Part shown: in pieces, positions 43,110 through 56,342 of the stretch
How positions within the stretch are numbered: position 1 is the stretch's first letter
How the letters are laid out: the number at the start of each line of letters is the position of its first letter
Assembly (NCBI GenBank): GCA_964023275.1
Contig: OZ029921.1
Location: 30,562,730 to 30,626,729, forward strand
DNA length: 64,000 bases
Direction: 5' to 3'
Origin: Norana najaformis
Lineage: Eukaryota > Annelida > Clitellata > Crassiclitellata > Hormogastridae
Position numbers and translations under genes: made by a program
The notes under the pieces: generated by a model
What the model was told of the DNA's origin: nothing
The model's database searches: none
What the model saw: the letters and a program-made list of their open reading frames with translations, nothing else

Positions 43110-43740
43110 GTATACCACTTGACTCCAGTCCTCGTCTCTATGACTGTTCCTCTTCCACTCTCTTCCCTCTCACTCCATTTCCTTATCTTCTCTCTTCCTC
43201 GTCTCTCCCTTTCCCTTCTCCTCCCTCCCACCCAGCCCTCCGTCCTCGTTGCGGCAGATGGACCGTCCGGGTGTTCGTTCCGTATCCTCCGCCCAGTTGC
43301 CCTTCGGGGAGTCTGGCATTAGCGGACGACGCTAACGGGGCACTTGTTCAGCGAACCGTGGCAGCAGCGAGCGGCTCAGTCATGCGTTCCGAATGGGAAG
43401 ATGGCCGATCCGCAGCCGCCTCTGCAGCCGCCGGCCACTCCTCTCCTGCTCCCCCGATCGGCAAGCACTAGCACCCCAGCCGACGCTTTATGCGGAGGGA
43501 CACGCAGAGATTTCCCGCCGTAGGTTTATTCCGGCACCGGAGGATTTGCGATAATTTCACACAGACGGAGCAGGAATTGGATACCAAGCATCCCGATAAT
43601 CCCACTGCACCGACGCTGATCTCCCGCGAAACAGCGAACCATTGTTCGGCTAATTTTCTTTATTAAAATCTCCGTGGGCAAGAAATAGATCGGGTCACGA
43701 GGTCAGGACAGAGAGAAAGTAAGTAGGCTGGAGCTGTTAT
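43110..43740. promoter_or_regulatory. pyrimidine-rich then CpG-rich unique block
   Basis: After a C/T-rich start, 43240..43480 is CpG-rich. At 43620..43680 the words CCATTGTTC (SOX-like), GGCTAATTTTC and TTTATTAAAATC cluster. Candidate enhancer; no gene seen. Confidence 0.25.
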
Positions 43741-45110
43741 GCCGTGCTTGGAGGATAAAATGTTCCTCTTAAAAGGCAATTAAGTTGGAACGTCATTGCG
43801 CCAAAAAATCTCAGTGATAAGCCCTACTGTAAGGCGTTCATTGTTTGCACAGTTTTTCAGATCATTGTAATAGTTGTTGTTGTTGTTGATAATGCACTGG
43901 GGCTGTTGCCAATTTGTACAACTGTTGTCCAATGACAACTTCTTTACTTCTGCTGGAATGCAACATCTGCCTTGCACAACTGAAATTTGACAAGTTCCCG
44001 ATACAAGGTGCAGTTCGAAGACTGAAGCGGGTAGGGTCTATGTTTAGATTCTCCACTCGAGGTGATGGAAGAGAAGAGACTTCTGCAGTTAAGAATGAAA
44101 TCTGGATTCGAAGTCATTTAGGTAAAAAGTATCACGAAATGTTCTCGTCAGTTTTTCTATTGGTTATTGCTTAAGGTGTTTTGCATGACATCATTTGAGC
44201 TGCATTTTAAGGCATTGTTTCCGATTTTATGCGGACCACTCATTCTCATTCATTCATTTATTCTTTCGTTTGTTCACTCATTCATTCGTTCATTCATTCA
44301 TTTAATTATTATAGCTCCCTTTCAACAAAAACGCATTTTTTGTGAGGTATAGCAAAATATTTTAATAAAGAAAAGTAGCTAAAGAATGGTTCCCCATTTG
44401 GCGGGTCTACACCCGGGATTAGGGGAGGCGTGGTATACGACTCCTGCAAACATCAGACGTATTGTATGGTATTGTTTCAGATGTAGTGCATGGCATTGTT
44501 TCAGAAGTATTTTTATGGTATTGTTTATTATGTACTGTATGCCGTGTTTATAGTAACGCACTGATAGCAAAGTACTCTAAAACTGTATATTCAACATTCT
44601 TGCTTGTAAACCAGTTAACTTCACAGCCGGGTCTTTAAATAGATCAAGTGGTACCAGAATCGTGCAAACGAGAGTACGGATGATAAAAATCAAAGATTCG
44701 GATTCAAGGTATCAGATGCTTTTAGCGGTTCTACCGACTGTTCTCAAGAGCTTCATATCCACAGTTAAAAGTTACCCCACGCTCCATTTAGTGAAGTGTC
44801 TGTTAACAAAAGGCAGTGTCTGGCCAGAACGCTTATACAGATAGGCTTACTGTTTGATTACAGGTTACAAACTTTTAATTCAGGCACCTTTGTCTAAGAA
44901 GACCAGTGTCTGCACTTTCTGTGTGGGTGTAGGTCACAATTGGTGGGCTTTACCGAAGTATTAAACCTGCGAACAAACTACAGGCTACATTAGTTCCTGA
45001 CGTTACCAGACATTGCTGAGAGGGTTTGCTGTGTCTATAGTAGTTGAATAATTACACCAAAGGCCTGATTTGATTTGATTACCTTCCAAAACATTACAAA
45101 GTCACACAGT
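43741..45110. other. unique intergenic DNA with CATT/GTTC tetramers
   Basis: (TTCA)n near 44247..44304 and a TGGTATTGTTT repeat near 44465..44530. No gene recognised. Confidence 0.35.
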
Positions 45111-45119
45111 GCAATCATT

Positions 45120-45640
45120 TTATGTATGTGTCGTTAACCGGCAGCCGACTTCTGCATGGGAATAAATTTCACGCGAGTACAAAATTCCAGCACCACCCGA
45201 ATCCTCCTCCAACCGGCAGAGGGCCGTGCCTACCAGACCGACTCCGGTTCTTGACGCTTGGCCTGCGATGACGAAGTGATTCATCCACCGTTGACTGTAG
45301 GCTCTGTGAGATGTTAATACAGACACCACCACTGCCACCACCACCACCACCAGCAACTCCAGCCTCAGCAGCAGCAGCAGCAGTCTCAGCATCCCTAGCA
45401 TCACCATCGGCGGTGGAGATCGTATTGCTCTATTTGGCTTTGGGGTCGTCGCGTTAAGACCGCAAAGTGGCGCCGCCTGGCGACGTTGTTTGCTCAGACG
45501 GTCTCCGCTCTCTGTGGTCTTTGGCGGCTTCGTGGCACAAACGCCGTTCCCTGCACGAACCAATGGCAACGGCTTCTAGGGCAGAAAGTCGCCCAGCGCG
45601 CGCCTACGGCCGATCTAAGCGTTCGAAGAAATCCATAAAA
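45120..45640. other. unique GC-rich block with CCACCA and CAG runs
   Basis: CACCACCACC at 45335..45352 and CAGCAGCAG at 45366..45385. A 149-codon minus-strand frame has no recognised domain. Confidence 0.3.
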
Positions 45641-46084
45641 TTATAAAATAGTGTGAAGGAATTTCGGCAAAAAAGACACAGTTGCGGGAAAAGGCGATGT
45701 ATGATGGTTGTAAGATGACGTATGTGAGATTATATATGTGAAATAGAGATTAAAGTCTTAGGGTAGTATCTGAAATCGGCGAGTTTTTGAAAAGAAACAG
45801 ATGGAAAAGAGAAGATCAGGACGGAAACAAGAAAGAAAAGGAAGAAGAAACAAGAAATTAACATTACACAACTGGCGATTGTTGTTAATTTATTGGTAAA
45901 TGACGTTTAATTGAATTTTGAATGCAAATAAAAGCCGGACTTATGGATAAACTGGATCGAATCTGGAAAGACTCATTCGAATGGTCCAAGTGTTCGCGTA
46001 AAGTCACGGTAGGATATCGACGTTTCATTGGTTCACTAGCAAATTCTTTGCATTGCCAATTTATGAAACGAATTCTTAATATCA

Positions 46085-46480
46085 TCACTGACGTCAATAT
46101 TAAGGCCTCTGTCCATCGGGGTCATTATATAAACGCTTGGGGTTTAATTAATTAAATACTGACGTAATTCTCGTGTCATTAGAAGTTATCATAACTGCAA
46201 ATGATGACCTAACAAAGGCTTCGTTAGATATCACCATGATGTCACTATAGGTTTAATAGTTGACAAAAATGTTCGTGTAGTCACGAGGATATTGTTTTGG
46301 TCATTGGGGAAATGGCGTAACAAGCGATGACGTAAATATAGTTGTCCTCAAACACTGACGTCACAATACACGCCGACGTAATTGTCGGGGTCATTAGACG
46401 CTTATGTCACAAAATGACACAATAATCGATTTATTGGAATTGATGTCACAACAAATTCTGACTTAACTATCATTCAACAC
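46085..46480. repeat. degenerate tandem array carrying CRE-like sites
   Basis: TGACGTCA at 46089 and 46356, TGACGTAA at 46160 and 46328, and CCGACGTAA at 46374 recur with GGGGTCATTA and GATGTCAC words, as in a worn repeat of about 40-60 bp. TGACGTCA is the palindromic CREB/ATF site. Confidence 0.5.
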
Positions 46481-48115
46481 TAGATGTCTTTCAGTGCACA
46501 ATGTTTATGCTGATGTAAATAATGTTTTGGCAATAAAAGCAGGAGTTTTTCTTGATTTAAACCTCTAGCAAAAACAGCACAGATTACAGACAACAATGAA
46601 TACAACGTTATTTCGTTAGTTTTTTCGGGGAAAAGAGAAAAATTCTCTTAAGTGTCTTTTCCCTCTGCCCAATTAGTTTGTCTAAACGTCTTTACCTTTT
46701 CTCTTAAATAAAGGAAATCACGATGACACACGTTTCGCTAAACTTTGCGGCTGAAAATATGAAAACTTAAACCTGCTGTTAAATTTAAGTCCTGAAAATG
46801 ACCAAGTAAAATCGATTATAAGATCGTATATTCCTTGTAGCAGTTATTCTTAAATTTAATTTACGACAGTTAAAACGCATAACTGAAATCAGTTTTTATT
46901 ATATCTGTTATTATTTAGCTTATTATGTAAAGCTGTCATCAGGCAGCTTATTAAAGCTGATATTAGTTAGCTTATTAAAACTTAGTAATCAGTTTTTAAA
47001 GCTGTTATTAACGCTGCAGGAGTAAATGGTAGTGTTTTCTTAAGATGTAGATGCAGTGCTGAAGACCTTGGATTAACTTGATCAGATCGTCACTACGATC
47101 AGGCTCTTGTCGCAAAGACATGCCACTCCTCAACAATGAAGAAAGGCCTGTTACAAAGACATGAGAGGGTTCTTAGCAACGATGCCATTTTCCAACGACA
47201 GCCGAAATTGTCTGCTAATTAGACCAAATCCTATAGACTGGTCTTAAATTCTGTAATTCATATGGTACAATAAAATAATAATCACAATGTATTGTAATAT
47301 CATACCTAACTCACATACCTGTTGAGAAAAATTGGGCTTTCTGAACATGAGCAGACGGCGGATGCTTGTATCCTAATCCTAATATCCAGATTTTTTTAGC
47401 GCCAAAAACGCTAAGTCACAGGCGCTCAGTCAAATCAGAATCGGTGAGGTAGGTAAGGTTCGATTCCGGACGAGATCCAAAGGACACGCAGATAGAGGGA
47501 CGGCTACGATGGAAGGTGTTTGGAATTGGAGCGGGGTGAAAGGTACGGGGAAGAGGTGGCATCTGAAGAGGACCTTTGGAAAAGTATACGTAACCGCGTG
47601 ACCCCAGTATGGTCTACACAACCAAAGTTTATCTTCAGTTATTAAAAGCAAACGTTTCCAGTCGTTGCTGTTACTGAGTTTTACGCTTGAAGCAAAATCT
47701 CCTCAAAACTAAGACTCGCCTTGGACGACTGCTGTTGCCAGGAGCGCATAAGAAATGAGTGATGAATTAGTGATGACGTAAGGCTAATTAAACCGGAAGC
47801 CCTACAACAATATTTCTCCATCCAGCTGGCAAGTTGCCAAATCTAACACACGCTGTGCGGGAAACTTTTAGCGTTCGATGTGACTACTGTTATGAGTGTA
47901 TACTGTGATTAGATACTGAATGCATACTGTGCTGGTCGGCAGTTGCTTTTAAAACCGATGCACTTGGAAAAATTTCTGGGTGCTAACTGCTTAGCATGCT
48001 CATTGCGCTGTTGTGTAAATTTAAATACTTAGGCTGATGGCTGAAGCTTTTCCAGGTCATTTTTCAGATTTACAAAAGGATCCTACACTCTGAATGCATG
48101 GGGCCTATTTTCCGA
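46481..48115. other. AT-rich unique intergenic DNA, nothing recognised
   Basis: A TAGCGCC tail-like word occurs at 47398; AGCTTATTAAAGCTG-type words repeat near 46915..47000. No gene. Confidence 0.35.
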
Positions 48116-48117
48116 CT

Positions 48118-48120
<3 letters not shown>

Positions 48121-48184
<64 letters not shown>

Positions 48185-48205
48185 TTCTCTCTCTCCCTCC
48201 CTCTT
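48121..48205. repeat. (CT)n microsatellite
   Basis: Pure CT for about 58 bp then imperfect. Confidence 0.97.
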
Positions 48206-48840
48206 AAGATATAGTTTTATAAAATGCAAAGTCAACTGCTGATTAGTTTATGCTGGCTCAGCTGTTTTTTTTTCATTACTGTTTCCTGTTCGTTAAATTA
48301 ATTGTTTTCTTCGGACCGTGCTTATCAACATATGGGACTAACTTTCCTCTCCTTGCTTATTAACAAACACATTCTAATTACTTCAAACAGCCGTAAGGTC
48401 ATCACTGACACAATGGCCGATAGGTGTCTGTTCATGTCTATAACGCTAGACAATTATTTATTCGCTCTAGACATCGCAGTCACTCGTTGGTCTCCATCTA
48501 CCCTAAATTGGCTCCGTCATCAGGGTAGGGATATATATGGAAGAGATGGAACGAACTCTAGGAAGGCCATGCAACGCAGTAGCGGAGGGAGAGATTGGGT
48601 GCAAGGGAGCCAGTCAACCACCCGATGTATTTCGACATACTTCACTAATCTGTAGTATAGTATGTTTACATTATAAGACTTACGGAATAGATTAAGTAGC
48701 AATAAATATTTTCTGCATTTCATTACACAGACTAGAAGGGGAAAGTAATTACACAAACGTCTTTTCCTTATTTAAACCTAGGGGAGACGTGTTCCACTAT
48801 GGATCGCCTATGACGTCAAGTGCCCAGATGTAGATCCTTC
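48206..48840. other. unique intergenic DNA
   Basis: A 117-codon open frame (48302..48655, plus) shows no domain, signal peptide or splice context. Confidence 0.35.
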
Positions 48841-48842
48841 TA

Positions 48843-49085
48843 ATCTAAATCTAAATCTAATCTAATCTAAAGGCATCAATCGATGGTCGCTTCAAGTGAA
48901 CTCACAATCAAAAATCATAATCCGTTGGAGAAGCTTGGTTAATTTCCGATAGGTCAGAGAAATCAGAAGCCAGACCACGGTGGGTAAACAAGTTGAAAGA
49001 GAGGAATCTTCAGTTTATACCTGAATGGTGGACAGCGAATTCCAAAGGTTTGCACCAGCTACCGGGAAAGCCCAACGCTGTTCAT
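48843..49085 (-). mobile_element. LINE C-terminal scrap with (GATTA)-type tail, inverted
   Basis: The minus strand gives RWAFPVAGANLWNSLSTIQV near 49080..49020 and RFLSFNLFTHRGL nearby, the usual C-terminal words of L2/CR1-like LINEs. It ends with GCGACCATCGATTGATGCC and TAGATTAGATTTAGA repeats at 48840..48880. Confidence 0.6.
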
Positions 49086-49295
49086 TTGCTCGTCTGTCTG
49101 TCTGTCTGGCTGTCCTGTCTGTCTGTCTGTCTGTCTGTCATGCCTGTGTGTATTCAGAATGAGTGAAGGTTCGGACGAACGAACGAGTGAAGAAATGACT
49201 AGAAAGAAAGAAATGAGGGACAAGCAAGGACGCAGGAACGGATGAAAGAAAATGAAAGGAAATAAATAGACAGACAGACAGACAAACAGACAGGC

Positions 49296-49330
<35 letters not shown>

Positions 49331-49352
49331 TAAACAGGCAGGCAGACAGACA

Positions 49353-49385
<33 letters not shown>

Positions 49386-49430
49386 ACAGACAGACAGGCA
49401 GGCAGGCAAGCAGACAAACAAAACAGACAG
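49086..49430. repeat. CTGT, CAGA and GGCA tetranucleotide arrays
   Basis: Plus-strand CTGT at 49094..49140, then CAGA and GGCA runs at 49268..49430. Two complementary arrays face each other about 130 bp apart. Confidence 0.94.
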
Positions 49431-50224
49431 ATAACGAATTTCTGTTGACTCGTAACAAGTCTGCAAGGTTGTTTACGAGGTCTTGTGTATCAAAATGTGT
49501 AATAGGCCCATATTCGGTCTTTAACAGAGTAATAATAGGCCTAATACATAGGCCGCTCTGAGTTTTCATACAGAGTTGTAAAACAAGTGTGTTAGAGTGT
49601 TACCTTACATGTTGTAATTTTACAGTAGATATATGCATATATTTGCTTATAGGATATTCTGTTCGTCGTTAACTTAAACACTTTATGCGTAACGTGTATC
49701 ACAAGCAATAAACAATGTATAGCAATAGAATTTGATTGTTAAGATGTACAGTTTGTTTGGCTTATGTAACTTAAAATGTTTAGTCTAACTGCAAATATAT
49801 CGTTGAATTTATATAGTTTAAATAAATGTTAATCTGCTTTTAGTGCATGTAGAGTTTAAACAACGTTTATATACTGCGTAGTATATTTATGTGTATAGTT
49901 AAACTAACAGTTGTCTTTATAGCAATACAATGTGACTAATTAACAGTTTATCTTGGATTTGAGATTTAACAACATGACGCTGTTTTGTTTTACGGCGTTT
50001 TTGTTGCTCATGCATGTATGATTCCATCATCATGTGACTGTTAGCTGTTAAAGGTGACGCACGATTTCTGTTGACATGTTATAGTTTAACCGCTGTTGAC
50101 ATTTACAATGCTTAGTTTTAATTCATAGTATTATAGTATAACCTTCGGTATGCAAACAATTCTATTGACTATAATATATGGTATACGTGGGGTTTATAGA
50201 TTACCAAAGAGTTTGTGTGGAGAT
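49431..50224. other. AT-rich unique DNA with recurring GTTTAA words
   Basis: TAGTTTAA, GAGTTTAAAC and similar words recur between 49740 and 50120. No gene recognised. Confidence 0.35.
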
Positions 50225-50227
50225 CTT

Positions 50228-50378
50228 TGACTGACAGACTGACTAACTGACTGACTGGCTGACTGACTGACTGACTGACTGGCCTTGCTCGCTCACTCAC
50301 TCATTCACTCACTCACTCACTCAATCAATCAATCAATCACTCAATCACTCACTCACTCACTCACTCATGCACTCACTC
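50228..50378. repeat. ACTG then CACT/AATC tetranucleotides
   Basis: GACTGACTG followed by CACTCACTCA and TCAATCAATC. Confidence 0.93.
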
Positions 50379-50855
50379 GATTGAACTGCTAGAAACAAGA
50401 AGCATTTAGTAAAAATATCCCATGTGCAGCATTTATAAGATTCTGCCTGTGTTCAATATATGCCCTTTGCTATCCAATTTATATAGAGACTTAAATTTAT
50501 ATATTGTGCTTATTGCTTATCTTCAAATTGCTTGGCTGCACCGCCTAAGCATATATATATATATGTATATATATACGAACGAGGAGGAGAGGTGATGCAC
50601 TGATATGAATGGCTGGCGTGGTGCAACTGCGCACGGTGGTGGCGCCACAGTCGTCGATGTCTTCCGCCGCCGTGATTCTTCTTTCTTCTTCTTGGTCGTC
50701 GTTCGTTCGATTGCCTCATGCAATATAATCTCCGAAACGTTTCATATCGAATCGACTTCAATCTGCAATATTCTATAATGGCCCCATCCTCAACAAATAT
50801 ATATATATATATATATATATTTGTGAGTGTGTTCAGACAAACAGACAGACAGACA

Positions 50856-50982
50856 GAGGCAGAGGCAGAGGTAGAGGCAGAGGCAGAGGCAGAGGCAGAG
50901 GCAGAGGCAGAGGCAGAGGCAGAGGCAGAGGCAGAGGCAGAGGCAGAGGCAGAGGCAGAGGCAGAGGCAGAGGCAGAGGCAG
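50856..50982. repeat. (GGCAGA)n hexanucleotide array, about 20 units
   Basis: One GGTAGA variant early, otherwise perfect. Ala-Glu and Leu-Cys frames are artefacts. Confidence 0.97.
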
Positions 50983-51169
50983 CTAACGTAAAGCAGCCGC
51001 ACGGAATGCCGCATCATCCAGACTATAAGATCATCGATGGTGGATGGATGGATGGATGGAGGGAGGGAGGGTGGGTAGGGTGGGCGGCCAACTAAAGCGC
51101 GATTGTCTGTAATATCGGCAGCGATTGACCGATTGGTTTAGTGACCGGATGCTGCTGCTGCTGCCTTCT

Positions 51170-51460
51170 TTCTCCCGTTCCACCAACTTCCCCTCCTCCT
51201 CCTCCTCCTACTCCTCCTCCTATTCCCTTCTATTTCTTCCTCATCTTCCTTTTCTTTTCCTCCTCCTCCTCCTTCTCCTCCTTCTCCTCCTCCTCCTCCT
51301 CCTCTACTTAATCATCCTTCTTCTGTGCCTCCTCCTACTCTTCCTTCTGACGCATTTCCCCTTTCCCTCTTCCTCCCCTCCTTGTCCTCTTCCTTCTCCT
51401 CTTCTTCGTTCATTGTCCTCTTTCTCTTGCATCTCTCCCTCCTTCTCCTCTTCGTCCGAC
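51170..51460. repeat. pyrimidine tract, (CTC)n rich
   Basis: Contains TTCCTCATCTTCCTTTTCTT, the core of the 21.1-kb minisatellite, followed by CTC triplets. Confidence 0.85.
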
Positions 51461-51692
51461 TGCTTTGCCGGCTCAATGAATATGTGGGCCTGTCTGTCTG
51501 TGTCTGTCTGTCTATCTGTCTGTCTGTGTCTGTCTGTCTGTATGGCTGCTTGTCCTTTCGACAGGGCTATGCATTGTACGAAGCCTCAGCCCTGCCTCAG
51601 TTGACTATATTATGATCCTATGCCTAGCAGGCCCTAATCCAGCTATTTCTGCGCATCTCTACTCTTCGGATCTTTTCAAATGGACCCTCCGT

Positions 51693-51719
51693 CGATCGAT
51701 CGATCGATCGATCGATCGG
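51693..51719. repeat. (GATC)n microsatellite
   Basis: Six to seven GATC units, self-complementary. Confidence 0.95.
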
Positions 51720-52660
51720 TGAATGGACTACCCCCTAAAAGAACAAATTATTATGCGGCCAATCGCTTTATTCTCCACTCAAGTGTCATCGTTGCCACAG
51801 TTTCAAACGCACATAGTTGCATTTTCATTTTTTACAGCTTTCGATTTTGCTTTGCGCCATTTCTGTCGAATCTCTTCATAAGAGGTGCTTGATAAACTGT
51901 TATGCAATACAATATAATAAGTTGTAATTGAATTTAAACTAATGTAGTGTAACGGGATTTGCTGCGATTTAAACACAGGCCTACATCTTGCATCCACCGC
52001 ATTCATAATATACACAAATTCAAGATTTATATATATATTTATATGTATATACATATATATAAAAAAACTTAATCGATGGAGCGGCATTTATTGGTTACAG
52101 AAAGGCAAATATCTGAGACAGATGAAGGAATGGAAGAATAAGTACAACACGAAAGAGAGGGAGTGGGGAGGAAGTCGCAAACAATAAGGGAAGAGGACAA
52201 GAAAAGGCAGAAGCAGAGAATGGGGAGGGAGAGGAGAAGGCGATGCTACTCCTCCTCCTCCTACTCCTCTTCCTTCCTTCCGCTTCTGCTTCTGTTTCTG
52301 CTGCTCCTTTTCCTTCTTCTCTCCTCCTCCTTTTCCTCTCTTCTCTGTGTCTATCTCTCATTCCGTCGCTTTCTCCTTTTACTTAACCCTTCACCGCATG
52401 TTCCTCCTCCAATCACAAACCTTCTCCTCTTTCTCCTCATCCGTGTCCAGCTCCTTCTTCTTGTAGATATAACTCTCCCCAGTCCGTCTCATCTTCACTC
52501 CTTCCCTTTCTTCCCCTGCACTTTCTTCCTCTCCAAATCCTTGCAAAGAAAGAAAGATGCACAGCCACAAAGGCAGACAAACAGAGTGACACTCAACCAC
52601 AAAGACAGACACACAGAATGCTACACAAACATTTCACCATAAAAATTATTCCCCTTCCAC
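51720..52660. other. intergenic; purine patch then pyrimidine tract
   Basis: 52150..52240 is purine-rich and 52240..52540 pyrimidine-rich. Frames are composition artefacts. Confidence 0.5.
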
Positions 52661-52722
52661 GGGGCTGGGCTGGTGTGTGTGTGTGTGTGTGTGTTGTCCA
52701 CGCCTTCGATTCCTCCTCGCCC

Positions 52723-52775
52723 AGCCGATGCACATATGGCGTGTTAACAAATGCATTACTTACTTACTTACCTTC
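52723..52775 (+). repeat. ACTT-tailed interspersed repeat
   Basis: CAGCCGATGCACATATGGCG then TGTTAACAAATGCATTACTT and ACTT units; the best-preserved of three copies (others at 2055 and, inverted, 27188). Confidence 0.65.
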
Positions 52776-52779
52776 TCCT

Positions 52780-53390
52780 TAATATCCTCTGCTGCTCCTC
52801 ATTCTGCTCCTCTTCTACCCACTTCTGCCCTTCATCTACCCGTCCATCCGGCGGCCCCATCGTCGTTTCCCGGTGCCACCTAATAGGCGATTGGTCGGAA
52901 GCCGTGTTGCGCAAATCGCAGTGCGTGTCTAAAGGAGACCGATTCCGATCAAGTGATATAATTCGATCAGTCGAGGCGGCTAAGCACCTTTGTCGCACTT
53001 CAAAGGCGCCCTAATTGCGTGACTCATTACGCAGGCGCATAAGTGAGAGAGACAGACAGACAGACAAACAGACGGGCGGGCAGACAGACAGAGACATACA
53101 ATGAGACAGAAACAGAGTCAGACAAAAACAGAGACAGATAGAAACTCTCATCTAGAGCAGCGGGCAAATTTTTCGCACAGGATCGGCAACCCCTCCTATA
53201 CTCCCTCTGCTCTTGCCCTCTCTCTTCCTGTCTCTGTCGTCCTTATCCCTCCTTTCCCTCCGCATCCATCTGTTCCCTCTTTTCAACAAGTCCTTCAGCT
53301 TCTCTCTCCCTAATCGTCTCCTAATAGACGGTTCCCATTTGCCGCTAAATAAATGACACCGGCTGCAGACGCAGATGGCCTGTGTAATGT
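52780..53390. other. unique intergenic DNA with CAGA run
   Basis: CAGA/GGGC tetramers at 53050..53095; no gene. Confidence 0.4.
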
Positions 53391-53394
53391 AATG

Positions 53395-53610
53395 TAATGG
53401 CAATATTTGAACAGCGCCTACTTATATTTTCCGCTGTCGCCTTTAATAAGGCGGAGTGCGCCCTGAGCAGCCTCCCTGCACTAAGGTACTCCATAGGAAT
53501 ACCCAGCTCCGCCACTAAGATTTCCTCACCATCCGCTTTGGCTGATGATTTCCGTAACTCTTTTGGTGCCAAGGTATCATCAGTATCATCAGGTATCAAG
53601 GTATCCAGTA
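53395..53610 (-). repeat. GCGC-motif interspersed repeat
   Basis: ATATTTGAACAGCGCCTACT opens it, and AAGGCGGAGTGCGCCCTGAG follows; a GGTATCA-type short repeat ends it. The open frame across it is not supported. Confidence 0.4.
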
Positions 53611-53614
53611 TCAT

Positions 53615-53880
53615 CATCTGTGGCATGATCCTGTCTGGAGCGTTGCCGTTTCCGCTACGCGTAACCAGCCGTCTCTATTCTGGGCTCGTCTCCAGTTCAT
53701 ATGTAACCTGAAGTTCAAAGGGCGCAGGTCAGCTTCCGCTGTTCTTGTCCATGTGTGGCGAGGACGTCCGACAAGTCTCTTCTGGTCTCTCAGAGGGCCG
53801 GGTATCATAGCTCTCAAGGCACTGGCATGGTCCTGGTCACCTTCGCAGCCCGCGTTGTGTCCAAACAGCCGTAGCCTCGT
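53615..53880 (-). mobile_element. RTE-like LINE C-terminus, inverted
   Basis: On the minus strand TRLRLFGH leads into ALRAMIPGPLRDQK, then GRPRHTWTRTAEADLRPLN, WRRAQNRDGWLRVAETATL. This is the conserved C-terminal end of a non-LTR family with FGH and GRPR boxes. More of the element may extend to 54123 (frame with QEQEIRDRMAG), but this is weaker. Confidence 0.75.
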
Positions 53881-54179
53881 TGTTTAAATCATATCCGACA
53901 CTGGAATGTGCATCGTGGGGCGATATATCTTTGCGTTGGTGACATGTATTGGTGATATCCAGTAACAGGCTGTAATCCTATGGTATTTCACTATTAGATG
54001 GCTTTTCATCTTCTGATTCCCAGCCATCCGGTCTCGAATCTCCTGCTCCTGCAACTTTGGAAGAAATCTGGTCAGATGTTTCCTCTTCTTCTGACAAACA
54101 ATGCCTCCTTGATGCAATTCCAACTGACCGCCTCATAGGGTGTTTGGATGTATCACCATCTTCACGTTAATCAGTCTGC

Positions 54180-54610
54180 CTCTGGCTGGAGGCTTTCTTC
54201 GCTCATGTTTCTCCCATTCATTCGTTGATCTATCTTTTACTGAAAAAGCCGTGGCTAAATGCTGACTTAATGTCAAACTAACCGCCAATTTCAAACTTGA
54301 ATTTTATTTCTAAACTTCTCACATGTTGCTAAAAAGCGACTGGAGGCACATCTGTCTTCAACTGCTTTACTTCTCTCTGCCCAGTTAGCATATCACAAAC
54401 ATCTCTCTGCTGAGACAGCTCTTCTTCCTGTGCACAACGACATTATAGAGCATAGACACTGGAAAGTAGCTGCACTTGGTCTTCTTGACCTGTCTGCTGC
54501 GTTCGACTCTTTTAACTTCCCTATCTTGCTGCATCGCCTTGAGCACTGGCTTGGAGTTTCAGGTCTGGCCCTAAACCGGTTTCAGTCATATCTTACTTGC
54601 GCTGTTTGAA
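54180..54610 (+). mobile_element. L2/CR1-like LINE reverse-transcriptase fragment
   Basis: From 54325 to the stop at 54607 the frame is open. It reads VAKKRLEAHL, LAYHKHLSAETALLPVHNDI, KVAALGLLDLSAAFDSFNFP and LLHRLEHWLGVSGLALNRFQ. DLSAAFD is the first catalytic block of the RT palm. Weaker similarity (KPISNL-like) extends upstream in another frame. The (GA)n array starts about 100 bp after it. Confidence 0.85.
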
Positions 54611-54703
54611 ATCGCAGGATACCAGCTTATTCATGAGCGCTGCATAAAGTCAGAGGATTATCCAAAGATACCATATGAAAACGATAATCCAGTCATCACC
54701 AGG

Positions 54704-55650
<947 letters not shown>

Positions 55651-55652
55651 AT

Positions 55653-55655
55653 TTT

Positions 55656-55722
<67 letters not shown>

Positions 55723-55745
55723 GATTGTCTATCTATCTATGTACC
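55653..55745. repeat. (CTGT)n microsatellite
   Basis: Perfect CTGT to 55723 then CTAT units. Confidence 0.97.
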
Positions 55746-55881
55746 TATCTATTCTAGGAGCAGATCAAAATAGATGAGTGAATCTCAGAGGAATGCTACA
55801 ACAGCCTACAGGAAAATTACAAACCATATGCCGTTCCTCAATATTTAAGAGTTCATTGTGGGCTGAACATTAAGTTGCCAC

Positions 55882-55883
55882 GC

Positions 55884-55976
<93 letters not shown>

Positions 55977-56008
55977 GGCAGACAGGCAGGCAGGCAGGCA
56001 GGCAGACA
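55882..56008. repeat. (CAGA)n then (GGCA)n array
   Basis: Perfect CAGA for about 95 bp, grading into GGCA. It is the reverse complement of the array 140 bp upstream. Confidence 0.97.
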
Positions 56009-56342
56009 ATGGTGGCTTAGACATTGGGGGACCAGACATTGGAGGACCAGAAAATGATGGAACAGACTTTAGTGGGTGGTTGGCCCTTGTATACCACAAT
56101 ACTGGAGGCATATTTGCTACAAGTATATTCCACAGGTGGCGCGTTGCGCAGTCGTTGTTCGTCGCCTTGGTTTGCTTCCAGATTATTTTTGCAACATTTC
56201 GGTAGGTGGGAATCTGTAGGCTTGCTTATGTGAAAAATTATTAGTTACTAGAATTTTACTTAAAATTGTAATCGGAATTTTGCATATTCTATCCGGTTCT
56301 GTATTCTGGAATTTAATTATTGTGCGTTCATGCAAATATATA

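Noticed and set aside
45120-45569. 149-codon minus-strand frame
   Set aside because: The middle is CAG/CCACCA-driven Leu/Val repeats, with no conserved block.
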